Source of the DNA: JADLGL01 sp963823045
GTDB lineage: Bacteria > Pseudomonadota > Alphaproteobacteria > Rhizobiales > Kaistiaceae
DNA: 64,000 nt
Assembly: GCA_963823045.1 (NCBI GenBank)
Contig: CAWGKA010000005.1
Span: 1 to 64,000 of the forward strand
Direction: 5' to 3'
Shown here: piece by piece, positions 26,296-35,677 of the stretch
Position numbering within the stretch: position 1 is the stretch's first letter
How the letters are laid out: the number at the start of each line of letters is the position of its first letter
The notes under the pieces: generated by a model
What the model saw: the letters and a program-made list of their open reading frames with translations, nothing else
What the model was told of the DNA's origin: nothing
The model's database searches: none
Program-made: the position numbers and the translations under genes

Positions 26296-27237
26296 ATGGC
26301 AACCAATCTCGATATCGCCGATCGGAAAGTCGCTGTCGCGGCGTCTGCCAATGCCGCGACGTCGCCCTGGGCGGGCATTGCCGAGCACCAGGTTCGCCTC
26401 AACGGCTACGACATCAACTATATCGACGAGGGCGAAGGCGACCCCATCATCTTCACGCATAATGGCGGCGGCTTCTGGCAGAGCTGGGTGCATCAGATCC
26501 GGCACTTCTCGAAGACGCACCGTGTGCTGGCGCTCGATTGGCCAGGCTTTGGCGAGTCCTCCGATCTCAAGGGTCCGATCACTGTCGATCTTCTCGCGGG
26601 CATCCTCGATGCGTTCATCGAGCGGCTTGGCCTGCGCGATGTCGTCCTCGTCGGCAATTGCATCGGCGCCTCGGCGGCGATCCGCTATCAGAACCAGCAT
26701 TCCGAGCGCGTCCGCGGCATGGTCCTGATGAATATCTGCCCCGGCACGCGGATGATCCGCTTCCCGCCGGTGCGCGGCATCCTTTTCGGCTTGCCGGAAA
26801 GCGGCTTCAAGCGCGGCCTCAAACGCCTCTTCAAGTTCATCGCCACGCGCCGGATCGTCGCGCGTCAGTTTCCGGCGATCCTCTTCGGCGGCTCAACGCC
26901 GACCACCGATCCGCTCTGGGTGAAATACGTCGCGAAATTCAAGCAAGACCGGCAGAACAACGCCCGCATCAATCTCCTGTTTTCGGTCAACACCTTCACC
27001 CTGAAGGACTTCATCCGGCCAACGGACATGGTGAAACACGCGCTGCTCATCTGGGGCGCGAAGAACCGCGTCGCACCGCTGCAGCGGCATGCCTATTTCC
27101 ACCAGGAGGCCTGCGGCATCGGCCACATGGACGTCGTGCCGGATGCCGGTCACCTGACGATGTATGAAGCGCCCGATCGCGTGAATGCGCTGATCGAGGG
27201 CTATATCGCCGAGCTGCCGGCCGCCGCGTCTAGCTGA
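26296..27237 (+). CDS. Alpha/beta hydrolase with Cys at the nucleophile position
   Basis: 313-residue alpha/beta hydrolase. HNGGGFWQSW forms the oxyanion-hole region, DWPGFGESSD is typical of the cap entrance, and the nucleophile elbow reads LVGNCIGASAAIRYQ, so Cys122 stands where most relatives have Ser or Asp. A candidate catalytic His is in PDAGHLTMYE near the C-terminus. A Cys nucleophile is known in dienelactone hydrolase and some other members, so activity is plausible; the substrate is unknown. The 3' end overlaps the end of the kinase gene on the opposite strand by 8 bp. Frame intact. Confidence 0.85.
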   Translation: MATNLDIADRKVAVAASANAATSPWAGIAEHQVRLNGYDINYIDEGEGDPIIFTHNGGGFWQSWVHQIRHFSKTHRVLALDWPGFGESSDLKGPITVDLLAGILDAFIERLGLRDVVLVGNCIGASAAIRYQNQHSERVRGMVLMNICPGTRMIRFPPVRGILFGLPESGFKRGLKRLFKFIATRRIVARQFPAILFGGSTPTTDPLWVKYVAKFKQDRQNNARINLLFSVNTFTLKDFIRPTDMVKHALLIWGAKNRVAPLQRHAYFHQEACGIGHMDVVPDAGHLTMYEAPDRVNALIEGYIAELPAAASS

Positions 27238-28744
27238 CGCGCTTCAATGAACCGCTTATCGGCGGCAAGGCTTCCATCACCCGCGATTTCGGGAAGATCG
27301 CCGTTGCCGTCGTGCCCTCGCGCAGTTTCGACGTCAGCTCGAACTTGCCGTCATGGGTGTGCATCAACGCCTGGATGATGGGGAGGCCAAGGCCGGTGCC
27401 GTCCTCGGCGGCCTTGAGGGCGATCGAGCCCTGCCCGAAGGCCGAGAGCACGATCGGGATTTCCTCCTCGGGGATGCCCGGGCCGTTGTCGACCACGGAA
27501 ATGTACTGGCCGCCGCCCGAGGTCCAGCCGACGCGTATCTCGATGCGTCCGCCGGGCTGGGTGAATTTCACCGAATTGGACAGGAGGTTCAGCACGACCT
27601 GGCGCACGGCCCGGGCGTCCGCCCAGATGCGCGGCAGATCGTGTTCGGCATTGACGGTGATGGTGATGTCCTTGTTGCGCGCCTTCAACTGCACAAGGTG
27701 CTGACATTCTTCGACGAGATGGGCGATGTTGACCGGCTCCTCGTGCAGCTTGTAGCGGCCGGCCTCGATGCGCGAGAGGTCGAGGATTTCGTTGATGAGG
27801 TTGAGCAGGTGCTCGCCGGAGGAGTGAATGTCGCGCGCGTAGTCTTTGTAGTTGGCGTTTTCGATCGGCCCCAGGACTTCGTCCTTCATCACCTCGGAAA
27901 AGCCGAGAATGGCGTTGAGCGGCGTGCGCAGCTCATGACTCATCGTCGCCAGGAAGCGCGATTTGGCAAGATTGGCCTCCTCCGCCCGGCGCCGCGCTTC
28001 ATCCGAGATTCCCTTCGCGGTCTCCAACTCGGCGATAAGATTTTCCTTCTCGGCGCGCGATTCGAGCGTTGCCAAGGTAGCGGAATAGAACCGTCCCGAC
28101 AGAAGCAGGAAGAAGAGCTCGGCGCCGACGGCAAGGAGGGCCATGGCGTAGTAGAGCAGCTCTCCCCGGCTGACGAAGGCGACGGCGGCGGCGGCGACAA
28201 CCGGCACCGTTCCCGCCAGGGCTGCGCCCAGCACCGTCGAAGCGGTCATGGTGCTGACGGAAATGACGACGATCGTCACGGCGAATTGGAAGACGTCGAG
28301 GCCGGGCGTCATCGGCGACAGCCAGGACAGCGCGAGAATTGCCGACCAGACCAGTCCCTGCGCCAGCTCGATGAAGATGAAGCGGCGCACCCAGCGCCGC
28401 GTTTCATGCATGGCCTGCGACGCAGCAAGGAATCGACGGCAGACAAAGAACGTCAGGGCGAGCACAGCGGCCACCGCCAAAAGCCAGACCGCCACCAACC
28501 ACACGTCGACCCACAGCCAGGCGGTGCCGGCAACGAGAAGGGCGAGGATGGGGAGAGCGAAAGCGGCGCTGACCTGGTTGCGTGCAAAGGTCAGGGCGAG
28601 TTCATAGTCGAAAGCCGGCCGTGTTCCGGATGTCGACGTCAGCCTTTCACGCTGGCTCCTGATCGTGCGAGCGACCTCACGCCGACGCTCCGCGCGCTGG
28701 CGATTGATCGTCGTCTTGTCGGCTTCGCCGTATCCGGTCGACAT
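27230..28744 (-). CDS. Membrane sensor histidine kinase, DivJ/PleC/PdhS-like
   Basis: 504 aa. The N-terminal 220 residues form about six hydrophobic segments (ALPILALLVAGTAWLW, WLLAVAAVLALTFFV, FAVTIVVISVSTMTAS and others). Then comes a coiled linker and the HisKA box FLATMSHELRTPLNAI with His270, followed by HATPase motifs NLLSNSVKFTQPGG, VVDNGPGIPEEE and DGTGLGLPI. The kinase core resembles the DivJ/PleC/PdhS group that phosphorylates DivK in alphaproteobacterial cell-cycle control. No response regulator is adjacent, which fits that class of orphan kinase. Frame intact. Confidence 0.88.
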   Translation of the reverse strand: MSTGYGEADKTTINRQRAERRREVARTIRSQRERLTSTSGTRPAFDYELALTFARNQVSAAFALPILALLVAGTAWLWVDVWLVAVWLLAVAAVLALTFFVCRRFLAASQAMHETRRWVRRFIFIELAQGLVWSAILALSWLSPMTPGLDVFQFAVTIVVISVSTMTASTVLGAALAGTVPVVAAAAVAFVSRGELLYYAMALLAVGAELFFLLLSGRFYSATLATLESRAEKENLIAELETAKGISDEARRRAEEANLAKSRFLATMSHELRTPLNAILGFSEVMKDEVLGPIENANYKDYARDIHSSGEHLLNLINEILDLSRIEAGRYKLHEEPVNIAHLVEECQHLVQLKARNKDITITVNAEHDLPRIWADARAVRQVVLNLLSNSVKFTQPGGRIEIRVGWTSGGGQYISVVDNGPGIPEEEIPIVLSAFGQGSIALKAAEDGTGLGLPIIQALMHTHDGKFELTSKLREGTTATAIFPKSRVMEALPPISGSLKRVS

Positions 28745-28836
28745 CGGTGATTGCCTGCCCTGTGCCCGTTCTTGTTGCGGGCGATAGGCTGACGATGCGT
28801 CCAGAACGCTTAAAATCGCTCTCAGGAGCGTGGTTA

Positions 28837-29487
28837 ATGCTGCAACAACGGGATCAGAGCGAGGAAGCGCTTGGCGAACTGCTTGAGCGGGTTAGCGCCT
28901 GCCGCATCTGCCGCGAAGCGCCACAGGGTAAACGCCTGCCGCACGAGCCGCGTCCGGTTATACGGGCCTCGGTGACCGCGCGGCTGTGCATCGCCGGCCA
29001 AGCGCCGGGGACGCGCGTCCATGCCACCGGCCTGCCATTCAACGATCCGTCCGGCGATCGCCTGCGGCAATGGATGGCTATCGACCGCGACGCCTTCTAT
29101 GACACGGCGCGCGTCACGATCGTCCCGATGGGGTTCTGCTTTCCCGGACAGGATGCGGCCATGGCGGCGATCTGCCGCCACGTCGCGAATGCGCGGCGAC
29201 TTGGCATGACGCAATCTTCGCGCATCTGCCACGGCTCCAGCTCATCCTTGCGATCGGCGCCTATGCGCAGGCCTATCATCTCGGACGCAGGTCGGCGCGG
29301 CAGCGTTACGGAGACGGTGCGCGATTGGCGAGCGGTCGGCGAAGAACGCCTCGCCAAGGGACAGGCGCGTGTCATTCCGCTGCCGCACCCGTCCTGGCGC
29401 AACACCGGCTGGCTGAAGAAGAACGCTTGGTTCGAGGACGAGCTCTTGCCGGTGTTGCGGAGCGCGGTCGCCGAAGCGATCGGCTAG
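28837..29487 (+). CDS. Uracil-DNA glycosylase family protein, frame-broken
   Basis: Small UDG-superfamily protein. Motifs seen are CRICREAPQGKRLPHEPRP, IAGQAPGTRVHATGLPFNDPSGDRLRQWM, FYDTARVTIVPMGFCFPG and LPHPSWRNTGWLKKNAWFE near the end. The middle (DLPPRRECAATWHDAIFAHL and LILAIGAYAQAYHLG) lies in another frame between about 29165 and 29318, so several indels are needed; two surplus T bases at the first break restore QERPGGDLPPR. ATG 28837 follows AGGAG. It is convergent with, and overlaps by a few bases, the sulfurtransferase. Probably a DNA base-excision or ligand-binding member; the exact subclass is unsure. Confidence 0.8.
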   Translation: MLQQRDQSEEALGELLERVSACRICREAPQGKRLPHEPRPVIRASVTARLCIAGQAPGTRVHATGLPFNDPSGDRLRQWMAIDRDAFYDTARVTIVPMGFCFPGQDAAMAAICRHVANARRLGMTQSSRICHGSSSSLRSAPMRRPIISDAGRRGSVTETVRDWRAVGEERLAKGQARVIPLPHPSWRNTGWLKKNAWFEDELLPVLRSAVAEAIG

Positions 29488-30408
29488 CCTCCGGGATCGG
29501 AGCCAAAGGCGACCGGGCAGGTCGGGCCGGCGCGACCACGCCGCCATCGAGCCCTCGTAGAGCCGTGACATCCTGGAAGCCGAGCAGTTCGTGCAGCACG
29601 AACCAGTCGATCGAACCCCAATGGCCAGCGTTGCAGTAGGTGATGATGGCGGTGGTTCGGTCGGAAAGCTGCGGCGGCAGTTCCGCCTCCAGCTCGGCGC
29701 GCGATTTCAGCCGGTGCGTGGCTGTCGTCGAACAGCGATGCATTGTCGAGATTGATGGCGCCCGGGATATGACCGGCCCCGCGTTGTCAGCGGGCTTTGA
29801 GCCAATCCGGAATATTGCTGCGAGGATCGCGCGTCGACGATGCACGGCGTCGGTCCGCAGCACCGCGGCGACTTCGTCGGTCTAGGCGAGGAGCTGCGGC
29901 CGCGGAGTGGCGACTGAAGGCCGCAACGCCGGACAGCCGTGCCGACGCCCGTTTCGTCGGGCCCCGGGCATTCGTCCAGGCGGTCCAGCCGCCGTCGAGA
30001 ATGGCGACGGCGTCATGGCCGAGATACTTCAGCACCCAATAGATCCACGTCGCGCCACCGAGTTCGGTGGCATCGGTCCCGGCGGGGACAATGACGACGC
30101 TGGTGTCGTTGCCGATGCCGAGACCCGACAGGCAGCGCCTCAAGATCGGCGGTGTCGGGGAGCGACCACGGGATGTCGTTCCGCGTCGTCCGCCACGGCT
30201 GGGATAGTCAGTGCGCTGCGAACCGGGACGTGCCCGGCCGCGAATTCGCTGGCAGAGCGGATATCGAGGATCACGAGACCGGGCGCGCCGAGATTGGCTT
30301 GAGCCAATCGGTCGAAACGAGCGGCGTCACCGCCGGGCCGGCCACGAGCCGGCGGCCGGCGCGAGCGCAGACCGGCGGCAGGATCAGAGCTGCGGTTGCA
30401 GGGCGCAT
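29484..30408 (-). pseudogene. sseA: 3-Mercaptopyruvate sulfurtransferase-like (two rhodanese domains), heavily frame-broken
   Basis: Segments of one two-domain rhodanese protein are scattered over all three frames: TPLVSTDWLK, LGAPGLVILDIRSASEFAAGHVP, LSGLGIGNDTSVVIVPAG, GATWIYWVLKYLGHDAVAILDGGWTAW in domain 1, and DNAGHIPGAIN-like remnants, ITYCNAGHWGSIDWFVLHELLGF (CNAGHWG catalytic loop) and LYEGSMAAWSRRPDLP in domain 2. At least five frame changes are needed within 0.9 kb. An N-terminal Met at 30408 (MRPATAALILPPVCA) gives a possible export signal. The damage is denser than in neighbours, so this may be a real pseudogene rather than only sequence error. Confidence 0.7.
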
Positions 30409-30566
30409 CTTGCATCCTTGTCGGCCTCGCTGGCAGAGGCCACTGGATTGGCGTCATATTGGAATGATAGTCTAAAGACCAGGCGTCGATTGGGGGCGCT
30501 CCGGAAAATGTGATGCCCTTACATAGGCGCTATTTCGTCATCAAATTTTCTCGAAGAGAGCACCCG

Positions 30567-31058
30567 ATGGTCGACCGCCTTGACCGCAAGATCATGCAAA
30601 TCCTGCAGGAGGACGCGACGATACCCGTCGCCGAGATCGGCCGCCGCGTCGGCCTTTCGACGACGCCTTGCTGGCGGCGCATCCAGAAGCTCGAGGAGGA
30701 AGGCGTCATCACCGGGCGCGTGGCGCTGCTCGACCCGAAGAAGGTCAATGTCAACGTCACCGCCTTCGTCTCGATCACCACCAATCAGCACAATGACGAA
30801 TGGCTGCGCCGCTTCGCCGAAGTGATCCGCGACATGCCCGAGGTCGTCGAGTTCTATCGCATGGCGGGTCAGGTCGATTATCTGCTGCGCGTCGTCGTGC
30901 CCGACATCGAGGCCTTTGACGGCTTCTACAAGCGGCTGATCGCGAAGATCGATATCGCCGACGTCTCGACCGCCTTCGCCATGGAGCAGATCAAATACAC
31001 CACCGTGCTGCCGCTCAACTACGTGCCGCTGACGAAGGCCAAGGAGAAGGCGGAATAG
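30567..31058 (+). CDS. Lrp/AsnC-family transcriptional regulator
   Basis: 163-aa regulator: an N-terminal winged helix (LDRKIMQILQEDATIPVAEIGRRVGLSTTPCWRRIQKLEEEGVI) and a C-terminal RAM/AsnC ligand domain (VTAFVSITTNQHNDEWLRRF...EFYRMAGQVDYLLRVV). Such proteins form octamers and respond to amino acids; the effector is unknown. The longer frame from 30510 adds non-conserved residues, so ATG 30567 (MVDRLDRKIMQ) is used. Its 3' end overlaps the end of the AlkD-like gene on the other strand by about 40 bp. Intact. Confidence 0.93.
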   Translation: MVDRLDRKIMQILQEDATIPVAEIGRRVGLSTTPCWRRIQKLEEEGVITGRVALLDPKKVNVNVTAFVSITTNQHNDEWLRRFAEVIRDMPEVVEFYRMAGQVDYLLRVVVPDIEAFDGFYKRLIAKIDIADVSTAFAMEQIKYTTVLPLNYVPLTKAKEKAE

Positions 31059-31760
31059 TCGAGGCCGCGCTCGGCGATACGCTCCAACTGTGCGGGATCG
31101 GTGAGTTCTTTCACGGCGTCGCGGCCGATCCAGCGGCGCGTGCGATTGTCAGATGCAGCGAGTTTCTCGGCCAAGGCCAGAGCCGTCGGATGCAGCGCCG
31201 GCGAGCGCTTGCCGATCTGGCGGAGCGCCCAGTTGACCGCCTTCTTGACGAAGTTGCGATCGTCATCGGCGTAGCGGTCGATGATCGGCAGGAACCGCAG
31301 GAAGGTCTCAGCCGGCTCCTTCTTGGCGTGAACCGTGTAGCCGGCGATCAGCGCAAAGGCGGCGCGGCGGACGAATTCGCGTTCATCGGCCGCCCATCGT
31401 TCCACCTTCTCCATGACGTAAGGCGTGCGCGCGAACAGCTTCATGCAGGCCTGATCGCACAGATCCCAGGAATTGAACTCGGCGGCCCATTCATCCATCT
31501 GCTCGGGCGTCACCAGCTTCGGCTCGTCGATCATCGCGGCGAGGATGCGCGCCTCGTGCTTGCCCGATCGCCCACAGCGCCGCGGCGAGCTCGTGATTGC
31601 GGCGGTATTTCCGGACGAGCGGCCGCATCGACGTCATCGACACGCCGAAGGCGCGGTCGGTGTTGATGCCGAAACGCGCCATGCCGGCGCGGTTCTCCTC
31701 GGACCCCAGCGGCGGCCAGCTCTGCCAGCACGCCTTGGCGTCGGTACCGGAATTGCTCAT
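31019..31760 (-). CDS. AlkD-like DNA alkylation repair protein, frame-broken
   Basis: HEAT-repeat DNA glycosylase-like protein of about 245 aa. The C-terminal part (PKLVTPEQMDEWAAEFNSWDLCDQACMKLF, AGYTVHAKKEPAETF, FVKKAVNWALRQIGKRSPALHPTALALAE) is intact; the N-terminal part (MARFGINTDRAFGVSMTSMRPLVRKYRRNHELAAALWA) lies in another frame. Removing one T near 31557 gives ALWATGKHEARILAAMID, the expected family pattern. ATG 31760 is used. With the UDG-family gene nearby it makes two base-damage repair genes within 3 kb, though not in one operon. Confidence 0.85.
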
Positions 31761-31837
31761 CGGCAGCTCGCGTTCGATTTGACCTTGCCGCGGACGCGTC
31801 CTATCTGCGCCGTTCCCTCTCATCGACAGCCTTCCCC

Positions 31838-32963
31838 ATGGCCAAGTCAACCGCGAAGCCATCATCGACCGCCTCCGCTCCGTCCGCGACCCAGCGCGCG
31901 GCGAGGACATCGTCGTCGCTCGGCATTGTCTCCGACGTCGTCGTCGATGAGGGCAGGGTGGCGTTCTCGCTCACCGACCGAACCGTCGCGGGCCGAGGCA
32001 GATGGAGGCCGTCCGCGCGGCGGCAGAGCGTGCGGCAATGACCGTCGCCGGCGTCAAGACGGCGACGGTGGTCCTTACGGCGGAGGCCGGCCCGACAGCC
32101 GGCTCCCGCAGCCGCCGCGTCCGCAATCGCGGCAGCCAATCGCCGGCGCCAAGGCGGGCGTGCCCGGCATCGACGCCATCATCGCGGTGGCGTCCGGCAA
32201 GGGCGGCGTCGGCAAATCGACGACCGCGGTCAATCTCGCCCTCGGGCTTCAGGCGCTCGGTCTCAAGGTCGGCGTACTCGACGCCGACATCTACGGACCT
32301 TCGCTCCCGCGCCTGCTCGGCATCTTCGACAAACCCGAGCAGCTTGAAGGCCGGGTGCTGAAGCCGCTCGAAGCTCATGGGCTCAAGTTGATGTCGATGG
32401 GCTTCCTCGTCGACGAGGGCACGCCGATGATCTGGCGGGGGCCGATGGTGATCTCGGCGCTGACGCAGATGCTGCGCGAAGTCGCCTGGGGCGAGCTCGA
32501 CGTCCTCGTCGTCGACATGCCGCCCGGCACCGGCGACGCGCAGCTGACGATGGCGCAGCAGGTGCCGTTCGCGGGCGTCGTGATCGTATCGACGCCGCAG
32601 GACCTCGCCCTCATTGACGCGCGCAAGGGCCTCGCGATGTTCCAGCGCGTCGATGTGCCGGTGCTCGGCATCGTCGAGAATATGAGCACGTTCGTCTGCC
32701 CGCATTGCGGCACGCGCACTGACCTCTTCGGCCATGGCGGCGCGCGGCACGAGGCCGAGCGACTCGGCGTCCCCTTCCTTGGGGAGATCCCGCTGCACAT
32801 CTCCATCCGCGAGACATCGGACAGCGGTTTGCCGATCATCGCCGCCGATCCGGAGGGCGCTCCGGCCGAGGCCTATCGCGCCATGGCCGCGGCGGTCCGC
32901 GACGCGCTGGTTGCCGCGCGGGCGAAGGGCGATAGGCCGCCGCCGCGCATCGTCATCGAGTAG
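31838..32963 (+). CDS. mrp: Mrp/ApbC-type iron-sulfur carrier ATPase, N-terminus frame-broken
   Basis: P-loop Fe-S scaffold/carrier protein. The ATPase core is clean: deviant Walker A VASGKGGVGKSTTAVNLAL, VLDADIYGPSLPRLLG, DVLVVDMPPGTGDAQLT and the cluster-binding CPHC in FVCPHCGTRTDLFG. The N-terminal MIP18-like domain is scattered: REAIIDRLRSVRDPARGEDIV, SLGIVSDVVVDEGRVAFSL and AVRAAAERAAMTVAGVKTATVVLTAE sit in different frames, with breaks near 31845, 31912 and 31990. Removing one T at the last (GATG to GAG) gives EAEEAVRAAAERAA. ATG 31838 is a reasonable start. Between core and N-domain is an Arg/Pro-rich linker. Confidence 0.88.
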
Positions 32964-33099
32964 ATCGCTCGGATTGCACCTTTCCGCTTAGGCATTCGTT
33001 GACTGCAACGTTGATCGACCGGGATCGGTTAACCTGCCGACTTGCTCGAAACTGGCTAGCTTTCGCGGAAATCTCGCCCGCCCAAGCGTATTGTCGGAG

Positions 33100-34922
33100 T
33101 TGAGCATTGATCAGAAAATTCGATCGACAGCGGGCATTGCGGCGGTCGCACGGCAAAGTGCGTTGCCGTCGACGGCTCCCATGCCAAGGTCAGCCTCGCT
33201 CCAGGATACGATCGACATTCTGAGCGTCGGCCGGCTGCTTGAGATCGGCTCGGCGAAAATCGGCGATCGTCGCGGTGGTCACCGCCCTCGCCGGCCAGGA
33301 CAGCGACTCTGGGCACCGCCGATGTGGACCTGCTTGGTGAGATCGTGCGCGGCGACAATGGTCGCGACTTCTTCCAGCGCGGCATCAGTGACTATCCGGT
33401 GATCGGCACGCCGATCGCGATGCTCAGCGGCGCCGACCTTCGCCTGATCTACGACATCAGCGGACCGGAGACGATCAACGTCGGCACGCTGTCGCAGGAT
33501 CAGGAGATCGGCGCCTACATCGATGTCGACGAGATGATGCACAAGCATTTCGCCCTGCTTGGCACCACCGGCGTCGGCAAGTCCTCCGGCGTCGCGGTGA
33601 TCCTCCGCGAGGTCCTGCGCGCCCGTCCGCGGCAGCGCATCTTCCTGATCGACCCGCACAACGAATATGGCGCCTGCTTCGGCAGCCGCGCCAACGTCTT
33701 CACGCCGCACAATCTTCGTCTGCCGCATTGGCTGTTCAATTTCGAGGAGATCGTTGACGTCGTCTTCCGCGCCCGTCCGGGCGTCGACGAGGAGGTCGAG
33801 ATCCTGTCGCAGTCCATCACCGAAGCGAAGAACCGTTTCGGCGATGATCGCGAGGCGACGCGGCCGCGTCTGCGCAAGAACGGCTATGACGGTCCCGGCT
33901 ACACGGTCGATACGCCGGTCCCCTATCGCATGGCCGACGTCATTTCGCTCATCGACGAGCGCATGGGCAAGCTGGAGAACCGCTCCACGCTGCACAAATA
34001 CACACGGTTGCTGACGCGCATCGAAACGGTGACGAATGACCCGCGCTATCAGTTCATGTTCCACAACGCCAATGTGGGCGGCGACACCATGGTCGACGTC
34101 TTGTCCGACCTCTTCAACCTGCCGGAGGGTTCGGGTCCGGTTTCGGTGATGCAGCTCGCCGGCTTCCCCGCGGAAGTCGTCGATTCCGTCGTCTCGGTGC
34201 TCTGCCGAATGGCGTTCGAGCTCGGCCTGTGGAGCGGCGGCGCCATTCCGCTGCTGATGGTCTGCGAAGAAGCGCACCGCTACGCACCGGCCGACAAGAC
34301 GATCGGCTTCGGCCCGACCAAGAAGGCCGTGTCACGTATCGCCAAGGAAGGCCGCAAATACGGCGTCTATCTCGGCCTCATCACGCAACGTCCGGCCGAA
34401 CTCGATGCGACGATCATTTCGCAGTGCTCGACGCTGTTCGCGATGCGCATGGCGAATGATCGCGACCAGGACATCGTCCGATCGGCCGTCTCCGATGCCG
34501 CGGCGGGCTTGCTGTCCTTCGTGCCGGCGCTCGGCACCCGCGAGGTGTTCGCGTTCGGCGAGGGCGTGGCGCTGCCGACGCGGCTGCGCTTCGCCGAACT
34601 CGACGCGGAGTTCCTGCCGCGCAGCAACACCGGCGCCGAAGATCCCGACCCCAACCGCAAGATCGACCATGAGCTGATTGCCGGCGTGGTCGATCGCTGG
34701 CGCCGGGCCTCGATGAGCCGTCGTTCCAGGCGCGAACGCCCTGTGGACGAGGACGGCCTAGGCTTCGAAAGCCCGATCGTGAAGCGGCGACCCGACATCG
34801 CGCCCACCGATCGGCCCGATCTGGTGTTCAGGACCACTGAACCCGATCGGATGGCGGATGACGATGACCCGCGCCCGCCGAGTTTCGCCATGGCCGGACG
34901 CACCGGCCGGTCGAATTTGTGA
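33100..34922 (+). CDS. HerA-type ATPase (DUF87), N-terminus frame-broken
   Basis: From 33324 a clean 530-residue frame shows a HerA/FtsK-like AAA motor: HAS-barrel remnants (SDYPVIGTPIAML), Walker A GTTGVGKSSGVAVILREV, Walker B IPLLMVCEEAHRYAP, a sensor region GLITQRPAELDATIISQCSTLFAMRM, and a charged, disordered C-terminal tail (RRSRRERPVDEDG...). The N-terminal barrel is split over several frames upstream (CVAVDGSHAKVSL, LSVGRLLEIGSAK, AIVAVVTALAG, TADVDLLGEIV), needing at least three indels between 33190 and 33310; the exact start is not clear and TTG 33100 is only a guess. HerA-type motors act in DNA end processing with NurA or in defence modules; no nurA is nearby. Confidence 0.82.
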
Positions 34923-34958
34923 CACACTCCTGACGCTGTTGAAGCGTCAGGAAGTGTG
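34923..34958 (+). promoter_or_regulatory. Hairpin masking the RBS of the aspartic protease gene
   Basis: The 40 bp between the herA-like stop and the next ATG folds into one stem of about 14 bp with a single-base bulge: ACACT-CCTGACGC (34924-34936) pairs with GCGTCAGGAAGTGT (34944-34957), loop TGTTGAA. The AGGAAG Shine-Dalgarno of the gene starting at 34963 lies in the 3' arm. No T-tract follows, so a terminator is less likely than translational control or an attenuator-like role. Confidence 0.6.
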
Positions 34959-34962
34959 AACC

Positions 34963-35673
34963 ATGCGCCGTCCGTCGGTCTTTCTCTGGCTTTGCCTCGG
35001 CATTCTGGGCATCGCTCTGGTGTTGCTGCTGACGCGCGACGGCGACGGCATGGTCGGCGCGCTGACCACGGGCCAGTTCGCGCAGGCGGCGATGCTCGTC
35101 GCCATCCTCGTCTTTCTACTCGTATCAAGCTTTGGCCGCGGCGCGTTCGGCCGCATCGCACGCAATGCCCTGATCTGGAGCATGATCCTCGCGGTGCTTC
35201 TGGTCGGCTACAGCTATCGCTATGAGCTCGGCGACGTCGCCGACCGCATCTTCGCCGAACTTTCTCCGGGCCCGGCATCTGTCACAACGGCGAATAACGG
35301 CGCCGATGTCGTCGTCCATCGCGCCCGGCCATCGGACCATTTCGTTGTCGTTGCCAACGTCAACAACGCGCCGGTCCAGATGTTGATCGACACCGGCGCC
35401 ACCGTCGTCACGCTCACCTATGAAGATGCCGGGCTCGCCGGCATCCGGACCAACAGCCTCCGCTACAACGTGTCGGTGGCAACGGCCAACGGAACGGCGC
35501 GCGCTGCCGCGGTGGTGATCGACAGCTTGACGATCGGGCCGATCGAGCAGCGCCGCGTCGTCGCCCTCGTCACCGAGGAAGGCGCGCTCGACACCAGCCT
35601 CCTCGGTCTCAACTTCCTCAACGCGCTGTCGAGCTACACCGTCTCCGGCAATCAGATGACGCTGACGCCCTAG
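34963..35673 (+). CDS. Membrane-anchored clan AA aspartic protease (TIGR02281 type)
   Basis: 236-residue protein with three hydrophobic segments (FLWLCLGILGIALVLLL, AAMLVAILVFLLVSSF, LIWSMILAVLLVGYSY), then a periplasmic retropepsin-like domain. The active-site motif reads MLIDTGATVVTLT, followed by SVATANGTARAAAVVIDSLTIGPI and SLLGLNFLNALSSYTV. Homologs are widespread in alphaproteobacteria and thought to be dimeric envelope proteases; no substrate is known. ATG 34963 is preceded by the RBS-masking hairpin. Frame intact. Confidence 0.88.
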   Translation: MRRPSVFLWLCLGILGIALVLLLTRDGDGMVGALTTGQFAQAAMLVAILVFLLVSSFGRGAFGRIARNALIWSMILAVLLVGYSYRYELGDVADRIFAELSPGPASVTTANNGADVVVHRARPSDHFVVVANVNNAPVQMLIDTGATVVTLTYEDAGLAGIRTNSLRYNVSVATANGTARAAAVVIDSLTIGPIEQRRVVALVTEEGALDTSLLGLNFLNALSSYTVSGNQMTLTP

Positions 35674-35677
35674 CCCG

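Noticed and set aside
27353..28750. 465-codon open frame on the plus strand
   Set aside because: Antisense to the intact sensor kinase with clear HisKA and HATPase motifs; no domain is visible in the mirror frame.
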